Shown here: positions 18,061 to 27,566 of the stretch, piece by piece
Position numbering within the stretch: position 1 is the stretch's first letter
Layout: each line of letters opens with the position of its first letter
Source: Candidatus Nitrospira kreftii
Lineage (GTDB): Bacteria; Nitrospirota; Nitrospiria; Nitrospirales; Nitrospiraceae
Length of the DNA: 64,000 bases
Direction of reading: 5' to 3'
NCBI GenBank assembly: GCA_014058405.1
Contig: CP047423.1
Span: 1,798,001-1,862,000, forward strand
The notes under the pieces: generated by a model
What the model was told of the DNA's origin: nothing
The model's input: the letters and a program-made list of their open reading frames with translations, nothing else
The model's database searches: none
Position numbers and translations under genes: made by a program

Positions 18061-18947
18061 CTATCCTGAGCGATCATCACGCAGTCGGCGTCGGGTGTCC
18101 CTGTGGAGCCAATGAACCACTGGGTAAAGCCTTTCAGACCCCGACGAGGCGATACGTTCGCTGTCCTGCCTGCGATCTCGTCTTTCTTGACCCTCGGCCG
18201 ACTCGCGACACTTTAGAAGCGTATTTCCAGGAAGACTATGACGGAGATTATGGAGAGGTCGAGGCATTAGACGACCGACAGCCGGTGTTCCAGAGTGTAT
18301 TCCATCACCTGTCCCTCTACCGTTCTTCACCTGGTACCTTGCTGGACATCGGGTGCGGGGACGGGGAGTTCCTCGTACTCTGTCGCGATGCCGGGTGGAG
18401 CTGTTCAGGGATTGAGTTGTCAAAACAGGCCGCCATGCGCGCGGCTCAAAAAGGCGTCACGGTCTTGTCTCCGAACATGCTCGAGAGGGGCGAATGGGCA
18501 CAGCATTTTGATATCGTGACCATGATCAACGTGCTCGAAACCGTTGCAGATCCGGCAATCATGTTGCGGCAGGCCACCGCCCTCCTGGCGCCTGATGGGC
18601 TTGTCATCGTGCGCGCTACGAACAGCGCATTTCATCTGTCGATGAGGGCTCCTGCACGTTGGATCGGGTCACAATATGACCAAGCATTTCATTGGTATCT
18701 CTATAGCGCCAAGGCACTCACGGTCTTGATGGAAAGGGCCGGACTCACCGTCATCAGTCTCTGTAACTCAACACCGAGTCGAGGTCCTCTCTCGCCTGTA
18801 CACCCTTGGTTCAGTCAATTGAAATGGACCCTGAGCCGATTGGTCCTGTGGCCACTTTCTCAGCTCCTCTATTACGTGACACGGAGACGCCTTGTGTGGG
18901 CGCCTTCGTTCGAGATTATCGCTCAACGGTCGGGAAATGCGCGATGA
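18057..18947 (+). CDS. SAM-dependent methyltransferase with N-terminal zinc-binding motif
   Basis: A 296-aa methyltransferase with two parts. The N-terminus holds CPCG (14-17) and CPAC (about 35-38) followed by DLVFLDPRP, a zinc-knuckle arrangement seen in sugar C-methyltransferase-like families. The Rossmann core then begins with LLDIGCGDGEFLVLC (about 97-111) and later TMINVLETVADP. A C-terminal hydrophobic patch (RLVLWPLSQLLYYV) may contact the membrane. It overlaps both neighbours by 4 bp. The N-terminal Cys motif separates it from the other three methyltransferases in the locus. Confidence 0.87.
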   Translation: MTILSDHHAVGVGCPCGANEPLGKAFQTPTRRYVRCPACDLVFLDPRPTRDTLEAYFQEDYDGDYGEVEALDDRQPVFQSVFHHLSLYRSSPGTLLDIGCGDGEFLVLCRDAGWSCSGIELSKQAAMRAAQKGVTVLSPNMLERGEWAQHFDIVTMINVLETVADPAIMLRQATALLAPDGLVIVRATNSAFHLSMRAPARWIGSQYDQAFHWYLYSAKALTVLMERAGLTVISLCNSTPSRGPLSPVHPWFSQLKWTLSRLVLWPLSQLLYYVTRRRLVWAPSFEIIAQRSGNAR

Positions 18948-19195
18948 GTACTTCTCGCAGATACAAGCGGTCTTGGAAGCGGATCCTACGCGGGTGGGCT
19001 GCGCTCCTCATTCTGTGTCTTATTGGCGCAGTGGCTGCGCTCGGCGTGCGAACACTCCTGGATTCGGTCGGAACGGCCAAGCACACACGATACGAGCCGG
19101 TGGACGTTCCACCGCAATCGGTATCGCCTCAACATGAGCGCGAGCGGCAAGAACTGGAACGCCGTGACCGTGCCGTGCGTGAGAAAGGCAAATAG
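18944..19195 (+). CDS. Small single-pass membrane protein of unknown function
   Basis: An 83-aa protein starting with ATGA over the previous stop. A basic N-terminus (MSTSRRYKRSWKRILRG) precedes one membrane helix (about 18-38), then a polar charged tail rich in Arg and Glu (HERERQELERRDRAVREKGK). Positive charge before the helix predicts N-in, C-out topology. No family is recognised. The tight overlap with its neighbour and the 4-nt gap to asnB argue that it is translated. It could be a scaffold or small partner of the assembly machinery, but nothing in the sequence proves this. Confidence 0.65.
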   Translation: MSTSRRYKRSWKRILRGWAALLILCLIGAVAALGVRTLLDSVGTAKHTRYEPVDVPPQSVSPQHERERQELERRDRAVREKGK

Positions 19196-19199
19196 CACC

Positions 19200-21131
19200 A
19201 TGTGTGGCATTTGCGGAATCATAGGTGAAGATGATGGCGACGTCCTTCAGCGAATGCTGCAGAGGCTAGTGCATCGTGGACCCGATGAAGAGGGTATCTA
19301 TCGTCAGCCTGGAGCCGCGCTTGGTGCAAGAAGACTGCGGGTCATCGATCCGGAGGGTGGGCACCAACCGGTTCACAACGAGAACAGAACTGTTTGGGCT
19401 GTCATGAACGGAGAAATCTATAACTACAGAGAATTGCGACGCGATCTCATGAGCAAAGGGCACCAGCTATCGACTCGCTCCGATACGGAAGTCTTAGTCC
19501 ACCTCTATGAAGAAGAAGGCTTCGAAGCATTTTGCCGATTACGAGGCATGTTTGCAGTTGCGCTGTGGGATCAGGAGCGTCGTATCGCATGGCTGATTCG
19601 TGATCGCCTTGGCATCAAGCCGCTGTATTATGCCATTCGTCCGAGTGAAGCGGGTGTGGGCACCCGCGTTGTCTTTTCCTCTGAAATTCCTTCGTTGCTC
19701 GAAGCCGTGCCGAATTGGCGACTTCGTCCAGAGAGCATCGCCGAATACGTGATGCAGTTGTACGTGCCAGGACCAGACACCACCATTGCTGGAGTCCACC
19801 AGTTACGTCCAGGCCAAGCCATGAAAATATCCGGCGGACAAGTGGAGTTGTTGCGCTACTACAGCCCAGACGACGATCTCCGTAGTAGCCAATCATGGAC
19901 CATCAACGAGACGGCCAAAGACGTATTACAGACGTTCGAAGAGACGGTGAACGCTCATCTCGTCAGCGACGTTCCATTAGGACTATTTCTCTCGGGCGGG
20001 CTCGACTCTGCATCCTTGTTGGCCATCATGGCGAAGAGCCAGAATGGTCCCATCAAGACCTTCTCGATCGGCTATGAACATCCTTCCGATCAATCTTTCA
20101 ACGAATTGGAGTCAGCGCGGTTTCTTGCAACGCATTTTAAGACGACCCATGTTGAGACAATCCTGAGGCCGGATGCCGTCTCTCTGATCAGCAAGGTCGT
20201 TGCGGGCATGGGTGAACCGTTCGCTGATGCATCGGCTATTCCCACCTACCTGGTATCTGAAGTTGCACGCCAAACCGTCACAGTGGCGCTATCCGGGATT
20301 GGCGGAGACGAACTGTTCGGCGGATATCCTCGATATCTGGGTCTTCGCACGGCCGCACACTATCAGTATCTCCCACAGAGAATCCGTGAACGAGTGGCCA
20401 CATGGAGCCATCATCTCTATGGACACGAAACCAGCCGCGATCAAGCCGGCCGTCTAAAACGATTCCTTCAAGACGGTCACCTCTCGCTTCAGGAGCAATA
20501 CCGGCGTTGGACCACGTTCATTCCGGCCGAATGGAGCGGGACTCTGTGGGGCGAGCGCTTGGAGGCGATGTTTGCCGGAGATCGACCCCTTGGACCGACA
20601 GATATGCTGTTCGACCAGTGGCCATCCTCCGATCCTGCGAGCTGTGCCATGGGTGTCGATCTCCAGAGTTATCTCCCTGATGATCTTCTACGCATGGCAG
20701 ATCGCATGAGCATGGTGCACTCGCTCGAACTTCGCGTCCCATTCTGCGACCATCGACTGCTCGCCGCCGCCCTGCGAATTCCCTCTCGAGTACGGTTTAC
20801 CGGTTGGCAGTTGAAGGGGTTCATGCGCCGAATGTTGCGAGGCCTGTTGCCGGATCAAATCCTTCGTGCTCCCAAGCAAGGTTTTATGGTGCCGATGGCT
20901 CGATGGCTTCGAGAGGACCTTCATGAGATGGTTCACGACCTTTTAGCGGATGATGTCATCAGAAAACGGGGCTACGTCAAACCGGCCTATGTCCGGTGGT
21001 TATTGGACGAGCATGAGAGCCGCCGCCGCAATTTTTCCGATCAATTGTACGCACTCATTGTGCTGGAACTCTGGCATCAAGGTCTGTCGGTGAGCGCATC
21101 CGACAGAACGACCGTGACGGCTATATCATGA
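19200..21131 (+). CDS. asnB: Asparagine synthetase-like glutamine amidotransferase
   Basis: A 643-aa protein with a class II glutaminase domain starting at the catalytic Cys2 (MCGICGIIGEDDG) and covering about 1-220. The AANH-type synthetase domain follows from about 240, with the PP-loop FLSGGLDSAS near 265 and GIGGDELFGGYPR near 366. Starting at ATG 19200 is required for the exposed Cys2. The family transfers glutamine nitrogen to a carboxylate. In polysaccharide loci AsnB-like proteins often amidate uronic acids or amino-acid substituents, which is the likely role here. It could also supply cellular asparagine. Confidence 0.9.
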   Translation: MCGICGIIGEDDGDVLQRMLQRLVHRGPDEEGIYRQPGAALGARRLRVIDPEGGHQPVHNENRTVWAVMNGEIYNYRELRRDLMSKGHQLSTRSDTEVLVHLYEEEGFEAFCRLRGMFAVALWDQERRIAWLIRDRLGIKPLYYAIRPSEAGVGTRVVFSSEIPSLLEAVPNWRLRPESIAEYVMQLYVPGPDTTIAGVHQLRPGQAMKISGGQVELLRYYSPDDDLRSSQSWTINETAKDVLQTFEETVNAHLVSDVPLGLFLSGGLDSASLLAIMAKSQNGPIKTFSIGYEHPSDQSFNELESARFLATHFKTTHVETILRPDAVSLISKVVAGMGEPFADASAIPTYLVSEVARQTVTVALSGIGGDELFGGYPRYLGLRTAAHYQYLPQRIRERVATWSHHLYGHETSRDQAGRLKRFLQDGHLSLQEQYRRWTTFIPAEWSGTLWGERLEAMFAGDRPLGPTDMLFDQWPSSDPASCAMGVDLQSYLPDDLLRMADRMSMVHSLELRVPFCDHRLLAAALRIPSRVRFTGWQLKGFMRRMLRGLLPDQILRAPKQGFMVPMARWLREDLHEMVHDLLADDVIRKRGYVKPAYVRWLLDEHESRRRNFSDQLYALIVLELWHQGLSVSASDRTTVTAIS

Positions 21132-22351
21132 ATGTGGTGTTGTTAGCAGATGTTTCAGCAGAACGGGTGATCGGTGGAGCGGAACGAGTCCTTCGCAATC
21201 AGGCGATTGGATTAGCGGCGCTTGGACATCATGTAGAGTTGTTGACGCGGGCTCCTGAGGCGGGATCACCAAGTATGATCGAAATGAATGGAATTCGTGA
21301 ATGGCGCTACCCGGTCAATCGCACGCATGAAGCTGCGTTTGTGTGGTCGTCGGTACGGCGTTCGGTCGAGGGCTTCGATCGCCTCCGCGCGACCGAACCT
21401 CTGGATGCCGTCATTATCCATCAAGCGATGGCCGGACTTGGACCAATTCTCGCTCGTCGTCATGCCGCCTCTCGATGGATCTATCTTTGCCATTCCCTCG
21501 CGCACGAAGAGTATGACATGAGAAACACCCCGGCCCAGTCGGCGATCGTGAACTTGCGCCGAGAAGCAAATATTCGAGCAAGGCGATCTGTCGAAGGTGC
21601 AGTGATGTCCAGATGCCATCGCGTGGTGGTCCTGAGCCAATTCATGCGTCAACGGGTCATGGCCGCGCACGGCATCTCAGCCGCTCGAATCGGATTGATC
21701 CCCGGAGCGGTTGACCCAGATTGTTTCAAACCTTCACTGCAACGCCAGGCAGCACGGGCAACCCTCAACTTGCCGAGCGACCGGACCATCCTTTTCACTG
21801 TTCGCAACCTCGTCCCACGAATGGGACTGGAGAACTTACTAAGCGCCCTTGAAATACTGATTCCCTCGCAGCCACGACTCCTGCTCGTCATTGGAGGAGA
21901 GGGTCCCTTGAGGGGGAGGCTTCAAGGGGTGATACGTCAAAAGAATTTGAGCGAGTCCGTACGCCTCGTCGGATTTGTACCTGAATGTACACTCGGCAAC
22001 TACTATCAGGCTTCTGATCTCGTCGTGATGCCGAGCCTCCAGCTTGAAGGCTTCGGACTGGTGATGGTCGAAGCACTCGCCTGCGGCACGCCCGTACTTG
22101 GAACACCGGTCGGAGCGATTCCGGAAGTCTTGAACCAGGTTGATCCCATTCTCGTCGCTCAAGGAACCGATGGCCAGTCGATCGCTCGAGCTCTTGAACG
22201 GGTGTTAGCGCGATTACATGATTCTGGTGAAGCCGCCCGTCTCGCAAATAAAGGACGCTCGCTCATTGAGAGACGCTACAACTGGACACAACATTGCAGC
22301 GAGCTTGCCAGAATGCTGGATGGCGGAATGTCGTCTCGGCTTGCAGCATAG
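21128..22351 (+). CDS. Glycosyltransferase family 4 (GT-B)
   Basis: A 407-aa GT4 enzyme starting at the ATGA overlap with asnB. VIGGAERVLRNQAIGLAALGHHVELLTR is a textbook first GT4 segment. The second domain has TILFTVRNLVPRMGLENLL near 220, LVIGGEGPLRG near 255 and LEGFGLVMVEALACGTPVLGT near 310-330. An Arg-rich stretch (NLRREANIRARRSVEG) near 142-157 may aid membrane association. Donor and acceptor are unknown. Confidence 0.9.
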   Translation: MNVVLLADVSAERVIGGAERVLRNQAIGLAALGHHVELLTRAPEAGSPSMIEMNGIREWRYPVNRTHEAAFVWSSVRRSVEGFDRLRATEPLDAVIIHQAMAGLGPILARRHAASRWIYLCHSLAHEEYDMRNTPAQSAIVNLRREANIRARRSVEGAVMSRCHRVVVLSQFMRQRVMAAHGISAARIGLIPGAVDPDCFKPSLQRQAARATLNLPSDRTILFTVRNLVPRMGLENLLSALEILIPSQPRLLLVIGGEGPLRGRLQGVIRQKNLSESVRLVGFVPECTLGNYYQASDLVVMPSLQLEGFGLVMVEALACGTPVLGTPVGAIPEVLNQVDPILVAQGTDGQSIARALERVLARLHDSGEAARLANKGRSLIERRYNWTQHCSELARMLDGGMSSRLAA

Positions 22352-22353
22352 GA

Positions 22354-23544
22354 ATGATGGCAATTCAGAAAGTGGTCCATATTATTACTCGGCTTGATCG
22401 GGGAGGCTCCGCTCGGAACACTATGCTCACGGCACTCGGGCATGATCGTTCGCATTTTGAGCCGGTTGTGATCACCGGAGAAACCGGGAGTTGGGACGCA
22501 CAAGGAGGGCACATAGCAACCATTGAGAACCTTCGGCTCTTAGAGAAAGAGTCGATTCGGCATCACATGGTGGCGTCGCTGGTTCGTCATATTAGCCCAC
22601 TGTCAGACCTAAGAGCACTGTGGCATCTGGTTCGGCTGTTGCAAGAGGAACGCCCACATATCGTGCACACGCACACGTCCAAAGCCGGAGTACTCGGGAG
22701 AGTCGCTGCATGGATCGCCGGAATTCCGGTCATTATCCATACTCCGCACGGTCACGTGTTTTACGGACATTTCAGTACCGTACCTTCATGGATATTTCTC
22801 CAGCTTGAGCGGGCCTTGGCATGGAAGACTGATCGGCTCATCGGACTTACATCCGCTGAAAAACAAGAACATCTTGAGCGAGGAGTTGGACAGGTCAATC
22901 GTTTCGCAGTCGTCGCAAGTGGGATCGATCTTGATCGTTTTCGAAAGGCTCGCGCGAACGGGAAGGTCATCCCTGATTGGTTTGAATGCCCCCCTCATGC
23001 ACAAATAATTGGTTCAGTCGGGTGGCTCACCGATATCAAAGGCCATCGGTTTTTAGTCGATGCCGTCGCTCTCCTGAGACAGACGCACCATAATCTACAC
23101 CTGGTGATTATCGGAACAGGCAACCAGCACGATAAGCTTCTTCGCCAAGCAGAGAATGCTGGAATCGGGCAGGCCGTACATCTACTCGGGCATCGAGAAG
23201 ATATCGAAGTGTGCTTGGCAGGCTTGGACTATTTTGTTTTGCCTTCGCTCAATGAAGGGATGGGGCGGGCCCTGATTGAGGCCATGGCCGCCGGACTTCC
23301 GGTCGTTGCCAGCCGAGTCGGTGGCATTCCCTCGTTTATCGAGGATGGGAAGAACGGCCTACTTGTTCCGGCTGGAGACAATTCGACATTAGCAAACGCG
23401 TTACGACGTCTCCTCGATGATCCGACATGGTCCCATGAATTAGGGATACGTGCCATGCGCAGTATTGGAACAAACTATGGCATTCCAGCCATGGTGCAGG
23501 CCATCGAGTCAACCTATAGGGAAGCAGCCGCCGGTCATGCTTAG
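22354..23544 (+). CDS. Glycosyltransferase family 4 (GT-B)
   Basis: A 396-aa GT4 enzyme. The start is one of two adjacent ATG codons (22354, 22357), with TAGGA overlapping the preceding stop. It carries the first strand VVHIITRLDRGGSARNTM, the acceptor-domain motif VHTHTSKAGVLGRVAAWIAG, and a C-terminal SLNEGMGRALIEAMAAGLPVVAS donor-site region. The THTSKAG and HTPHGH motifs resemble enzymes using N-acetylated sugars early in repeat-unit synthesis. Its 3' end overlaps the next gene by 8 bp. Confidence 0.9.
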   Translation: MMAIQKVVHIITRLDRGGSARNTMLTALGHDRSHFEPVVITGETGSWDAQGGHIATIENLRLLEKESIRHHMVASLVRHISPLSDLRALWHLVRLLQEERPHIVHTHTSKAGVLGRVAAWIAGIPVIIHTPHGHVFYGHFSTVPSWIFLQLERALAWKTDRLIGLTSAEKQEHLERGVGQVNRFAVVASGIDLDRFRKARANGKVIPDWFECPPHAQIIGSVGWLTDIKGHRFLVDAVALLRQTHHNLHLVIIGTGNQHDKLLRQAENAGIGQAVHLLGHREDIEVCLAGLDYFVLPSLNEGMGRALIEAMAAGLPVVASRVGGIPSFIEDGKNGLLVPAGDNSTLANALRRLLDDPTWSHELGIRAMRSIGTNYGIPAMVQAIESTYREAAAGHA

Positions 23545-25105
23545 AGCAAGGTATGTCATGACATGTGTACTGTGGGCCGGAGCGATGTCCCTCACCTCCG
23601 TCGCAACCGGTTCCGCCACAATGCCGGCACGAGAGCCTTTATCTCTACGGGCTGCCATTCATGTACACAGTACGATGAGTACGGGCATGCTGAATTTAGA
23701 ATCCTTGGCCAGGCGAGCCGAACAGCAGCAGTTAGATGTCCTCATTCTCTCGGAGAACTTTACTCTGCGATATGACTATGGCGTTCACCCATTGGAAGGA
23801 TTTTTGAAGCACCAGGTTACATTCCCATCCATCATGGAATATGGCATCCAACGATTCCTTGACGAGATTCAGGCGGTTCAACAACGTCATCCGAATCTGA
23901 TGATCATCCCTGGGGTGGAGGTCGCTCCTCACTACTATTGGACAGGCTCGCTTCTGCAAGGCAATCTCACCATGCACAATGCGCAGCGCAATCTCTTGGT
24001 GATCGGACTGGAGAAGGCAGAGGATTATGCACGGCTTCCTGCACGTGGCAACTCCGGTTCTTTTGTGTGGAACTGGCAAAGTTTGGCCAATGGACTCCCG
24101 CTTCTCTTATTGGTCCCAATAGCCTGGCTACGGACGCATGACGGATCACGCCCATTAGAATCGGTAGGAGCTCGATCTCGTGTACGACAGGGTTGTGCGA
24201 TCATCCTTTTAGCCATATGTCTGGGACTCACGGTCAATGCCTGGCCCATCAAAATGCCTGTGTATGATTCCCATGACGCCAATATTGGGTACAGACCCTA
24301 TCAGGACCTCATTGATAAGGCGGTTGAACGTGGCGCGTTGGTGTTTTGGTCGATGACGGAAGCTCGAGATTTCAGTCAACACTCGTTTGGGCCCCTAGGG
24401 ACGGTCACGATTAAGACCGAGCCTCATCCTGAGGCACTAGTGTTGACGCGGAACTACACTGGATTCGGCGGATTATACCAAGACGTCAGGCGGGTCGTGG
24501 CTCCAGGGGGGGTGTGGGACCAACTGCTTCAATCAAAGATGACAACCGCTCAAGCAGCATGCCCGACAATAATCGGAGAAGTGGCTTTCCATGGAACTTC
24601 GGATGCGGGAAAAGATCTCGATCAAGTGTACACCGTCATCCAAGCTGTCGATCGCACGAGAGCGAGTGTCATGGATGGAATCCGGACCGGCCGAGCCTAT
24701 GCCGTAGCGAGAGGAGACCAGAATATCCTGCTCCAACTCGATGAGTTTCTGGTGTCGAACCAGGATACTTCAGCGATGATCGGTGAGACTCTTCAGGGAA
24801 GCGCGATCGGCGACATCCTCGTGCATGTTCGACTTTCAACCGTTGATGGCCAATCTCACCCGACAATGCTCCGTGTCATTCGATCGGGTCAGGTCATCAG
24901 GCAAATCGAAGGCCATACTCCCATGCAGCTTGATCTAGTCGATCGTGAAGCGAAGTCTGGAGAGTGGCTGAATTATCGGGTGGAGGCGCTCGGCACGAGC
25001 GGGGAATTGTTGACTAACCCGATTTATGTCGCCCCGCGAGCCGGCACACCTGCGAGCACGGCTCAAGGAGTGCGCCGTAATTCAGGAAACGCGATCAAAA
25101 CGTAA
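23537..25105 (+). CDS. Exported PHP-domain phosphoesterase-like protein with internal membrane hairpin
   Basis: A 522-aa protein with an N-terminal signal peptide or anchor (about 1-28). A PHP-type metal site follows: HVHS near 39, a downstream SENF, and PGVEV near 127. The domain is interrupted by two hydrophobic segments, LANGLPLLLLVPIAWL (about 182-197) and CAIILLAICLGLTVNAW (about 218-234), joined by a short basic loop. Catalytic-type residues resume after the insertion (MTEARDF). The predicted layout is periplasmic-membrane-hairpin-periplasmic. PHP enzymes include phosphotyrosine phosphatases acting on BY-kinases (CpsB/Wzb type), so a link to the Wzc-like kinase is possible but unproven. 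The start at 23537 overlaps the previous gene by 8 bp. Confidence 0.72.
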   Translation: MLRARYVMTCVLWAGAMSLTSVATGSATMPAREPLSLRAAIHVHSTMSTGMLNLESLARRAEQQQLDVLILSENFTLRYDYGVHPLEGFLKHQVTFPSIMEYGIQRFLDEIQAVQQRHPNLMIIPGVEVAPHYYWTGSLLQGNLTMHNAQRNLLVIGLEKAEDYARLPARGNSGSFVWNWQSLANGLPLLLLVPIAWLRTHDGSRPLESVGARSRVRQGCAIILLAICLGLTVNAWPIKMPVYDSHDANIGYRPYQDLIDKAVERGALVFWSMTEARDFSQHSFGPLGTVTIKTEPHPEALVLTRNYTGFGGLYQDVRRVVAPGGVWDQLLQSKMTTAQAACPTIIGEVAFHGTSDAGKDLDQVYTVIQAVDRTRASVMDGIRTGRAYAVARGDQNILLQLDEFLVSNQDTSAMIGETLQGSAIGDILVHVRLSTVDGQSHPTMLRVIRSGQVIRQIEGHTPMQLDLVDREAKSGEWLNYRVEALGTSGELLTNPIYVAPRAGTPASTAQGVRRNSGNAIKT

Positions 25106-25123
25106 CGCGAGCTCGGAGCCATC

Positions 25124-25831
25124 ATGCGCGTAACCATCCACCAACCGCAATTCATGCCCTGGCTAGGGTATCTCGACAAGATCGATCAATCCGATCTCTT
25201 TCTTCTATTGGATACCGTGCAATTCAAGAAGCACGAATGGCAAAATCGCAATCGTATTCGTAGCTCTCAAGGATGGCAATGGCTCACCGTTCCTGTCCTT
25301 CACCAGTTCGGTCAGCGCATCGATGATGTTCTGATTAATCCCACCACCGCATGGAGAGCTCAACATCTCCGTGCCCTAGAACTGCATTATGCTCGAGCTC
25401 CTTATCGTGACCACTATTTGCCTCAATTACGCGAGCTCTACTCCACAGCATGGATCAACCTTTGCGATCTCAACAAGGCCACGGTGCAATGGCTGCTTAA
25501 GGCATATGGGATCAACACACCCGTTCGTTGTGCATCCGAATATCTCGCTCGTGAGGAACCAACGGATCGTTTGATCGATCTTTGTCGAGCAGTCGGCGCC
25601 ACACAGTATCTCGCAGGACCTGGTGCAGAGCACTACATGGATCGAGTGCGTTTTCAGGCCGCCGGAATACGATTAGAGATACAAGCATTCCATCACCCAA
25701 TCTATCGACAAATCTATGAGCCGTTCGAGCCGAATCTCTCCGCTCTTGATCTCTTATTCATGCAAGGGCTCCAGGCGCGGGTGACACTGCGCTATGCGCG
25801 AACGATCAAGTCTTGCGTGACAACTGTCTAG
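25124..25831 (+). CDS. WbqC-like family protein
   Basis: A 235-aa protein beginning with the family hallmark IHQPQFMPWLGYLDKI, then DTVQFKKHEWQNRNRIRSSQGWQWLTVPV, a strong match to the WbqC family (PF08889). These proteins sit in O-antigen and exopolysaccharide loci and are thought to modify an amino group on a sugar, though the chemistry is poorly defined. It is cytosolic, with no signal peptide or membrane segment. Eleven nucleotides separate it from the PIG-L gene, whose AGGAGG overlaps the end of this frame. With the PIG-L and DegT proteins it forms an apparent amino-sugar module. Confidence 0.92.
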   Translation: MRVTIHQPQFMPWLGYLDKIDQSDLFLLLDTVQFKKHEWQNRNRIRSSQGWQWLTVPVLHQFGQRIDDVLINPTTAWRAQHLRALELHYARAPYRDHYLPQLRELYSTAWINLCDLNKATVQWLLKAYGINTPVRCASEYLAREEPTDRLIDLCRAVGATQYLAGPGAEHYMDRVRFQAAGIRLEIQAFHHPIYRQIYEPFEPNLSALDLLFMQGLQARVTLRYARTIKSCVTTV

Positions 25832-25842
25832 GAGGATTTTGC

Positions 25843-26490
25843 ATGATGGCCATCAACACCAAGGAACCGATGCGCATTCTCGCCCTGGGAGCCCATCCGG
25901 ACGATATTGAAGTCGGATGTGGAGGGACATTGATCAAATATGCAGAGAATGGCCATCGCATTTTCCTGATGGTGATGACTCAAGGCGGTGCGGGAGGGAA
26001 TACGGCGGTTCGAAAACAGGAGCAAGAGCGGTCAGCCAAATTGCTCCAAGCCGAGGAAGTGTTTTGGGGCGGGTATCAGGATACCGAGGTTCCACTCGGG
26101 CGCGATTTGATTCAGACAGTGGAAGAGATTGTTCGAAAAATTGAGCCTCATTTCATCTTTGTGCATTATCATGATGATACCCATCAAGATCACCGGCATC
26201 TGGCTATGAGCACGATTACCGCCACGCGATACACCAAAAACGTGCTGTTTTACGAAGGCCCGACGACCCAAAATTTTGCTCCGACGGTGTTCGTGGATAT
26301 CCAACAAGCGTTGGATCGAAAGATTCAATCGTTGGAAGCACACGCATCCCAAATCAGAAAGACCAATATCGAGGGGCTGAGCATTGCCGATCTGGTGAGA
26401 TCCTCGGCGCATTTTCGAGGGATTCAAGGCCGAGTGAGAACAGCCGAAGGCTTTCTCCCTCTGCGATTGTTTATCAACATCGGAATTTGA
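25843..26490 (+). CDS. PIG-L family sugar N-deacetylase
   Basis: A 215-aa metal-dependent deacetylase of the LmbE/PIG-L family. The zinc motif AHPDD is at about 17-21 (ALGAHPDDIEVGCGG) and the second metal site is in HYHDDTHQDHRHLA near 111-124. Members remove N-acetyl groups from GlcNAc-containing substrates. ATG 25843 follows a strong AGGAGG (25830-25835). Set between WbqC and a sugar aminotransferase, it probably frees an amino group on a nucleotide sugar or lipid-linked sugar before re-acylation; this is inferred from context. Confidence 0.92.
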   Translation: MMAINTKEPMRILALGAHPDDIEVGCGGTLIKYAENGHRIFLMVMTQGGAGGNTAVRKQEQERSAKLLQAEEVFWGGYQDTEVPLGRDLIQTVEEIVRKIEPHFIFVHYHDDTHQDHRHLAMSTITATRYTKNVLFYEGPTTQNFAPTVFVDIQQALDRKIQSLEAHASQIRKTNIEGLSIADLVRSSAHFRGIQGRVRTAEGFLPLRLFINIGI

Positions 26491-26504
26491 TCGCCAGGGC
26501 AACG

Positions 26505-27566
26505 ATGATTCCACATTCACGACCTTCTATCGAAGCAGCCGACGTTCGCGCGGTAACGGAGGTACTGCGATCGCGCCGGATTGCTCAGGGAGGGGTCGTA
26601 GAACGGTTTGAGCATGGTATGGCAGCCTATTTGGGGCTGTCCGGGGGCGTCGCAGTCACGTCCGGAACGGCTGCGCTGGAAGTCGCCCTCCGGGCGTTGG
26701 GCATAGGATCCGGCGATGAGGTGCTCTTGCCTAGCTATGTTTGCGCCGCACCTTTGTTGGCCATTCAGCGTGTGGGGGCTATACCGCGACTAGTCGACAT
26801 CGATCTCGGCACTTTCAATATCGATCCATCGGCAGCGCGCCAGGCCATCACATCAAAGACTAAGGCCATCATCGTGCCACATCTGTTTGGTCTTTCCGCC
26901 GACCTCACCGAACTTGAAGCATTGGGCGTGCCCATCATCGAAGACTGCGCGCAAACGTTAGGCGCAACGGAGCAGGGAAGACGCGCGGGATCCATCGGCA
27001 TACTGACGGTCTGCTCATTCTATGTTACCAAACTGCTCTGCGCTGGCGAGGGAGGCATGGTGCTGTCGAGAGATGAGAGCTTGCTGGAACGAGTGCGCCG
27101 GTTGAGAGAGTATGACGAAACCCCATCTCTCCATCCTGGGTCGACAAACTTGAAAATGACTGACCTCCACGCTGCAATTGGTTTGGCGCAACTGGAACGT
27201 CTTGAATCATTCCTTGAACGCCGGAAATGGCTTGCCGAAGAATACCGAGCAGCACTGAGCGGCGTCGGCCTGGTGGTACCAACCGTGCCAACAGGGTACA
27301 CGCACATCTACTATCGATTTGTCGTACGTCTCCCAGATCTTGCGTCCAAAGCGGACGGACTTCAGGACATCATCAGGCGCTTTGAGGCACGAGGGATCCA
27401 ATGCCGAAAGCCGGTATTTCGCTCGCTCCATCGCTATCTCGAGTTGGACGGGTTCCCTTTTGCCGAAGATGCAGAACGGACCGCACTCTCCATTCCACTG
27501 TTCCCGGCGCTTACAGATGAGGATGCGGCTCAAATTCTCCAGGCCTTGCGTTCGGAGTGGTCATGA
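26505..27566 (+). CDS. DegT/DnrJ/EryC1/StrS sugar aminotransferase
   Basis: A 353-aa PLP-dependent aminotransferase. It begins MIPHSRPSIEAAD, the usual family start, which favours ATG 26505 over a TTG at 26487. SGTAALEVALRALG near 53-66 binds the cofactor phosphate, IIEDCAQTLGA near 144-154 contains the family's Asp, and Lys176 in VTKLLCAGEGG is the expected Schiff-base lysine. The family aminates keto-sugar nucleotides to amino sugars. No dedicated dehydratase is in the locus, so the keto-sugar must come from elsewhere. Confidence 0.9.
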   Translation: MIPHSRPSIEAADVRAVTEVLRSRRIAQGGVVERFEHGMAAYLGLSGGVAVTSGTAALEVALRALGIGSGDEVLLPSYVCAAPLLAIQRVGAIPRLVDIDLGTFNIDPSAARQAITSKTKAIIVPHLFGLSADLTELEALGVPIIEDCAQTLGATEQGRRAGSIGILTVCSFYVTKLLCAGEGGMVLSRDESLLERVRRLREYDETPSLHPGSTNLKMTDLHAAIGLAQLERLESFLERRKWLAEEYRAALSGVGLVVPTVPTGYTHIYYRFVVRLPDLASKADGLQDIIRRFEARGIQCRKPVFRSLHRYLELDGFPFAEDAERTALSIPLFPALTDEDAAQILQALRSEWS

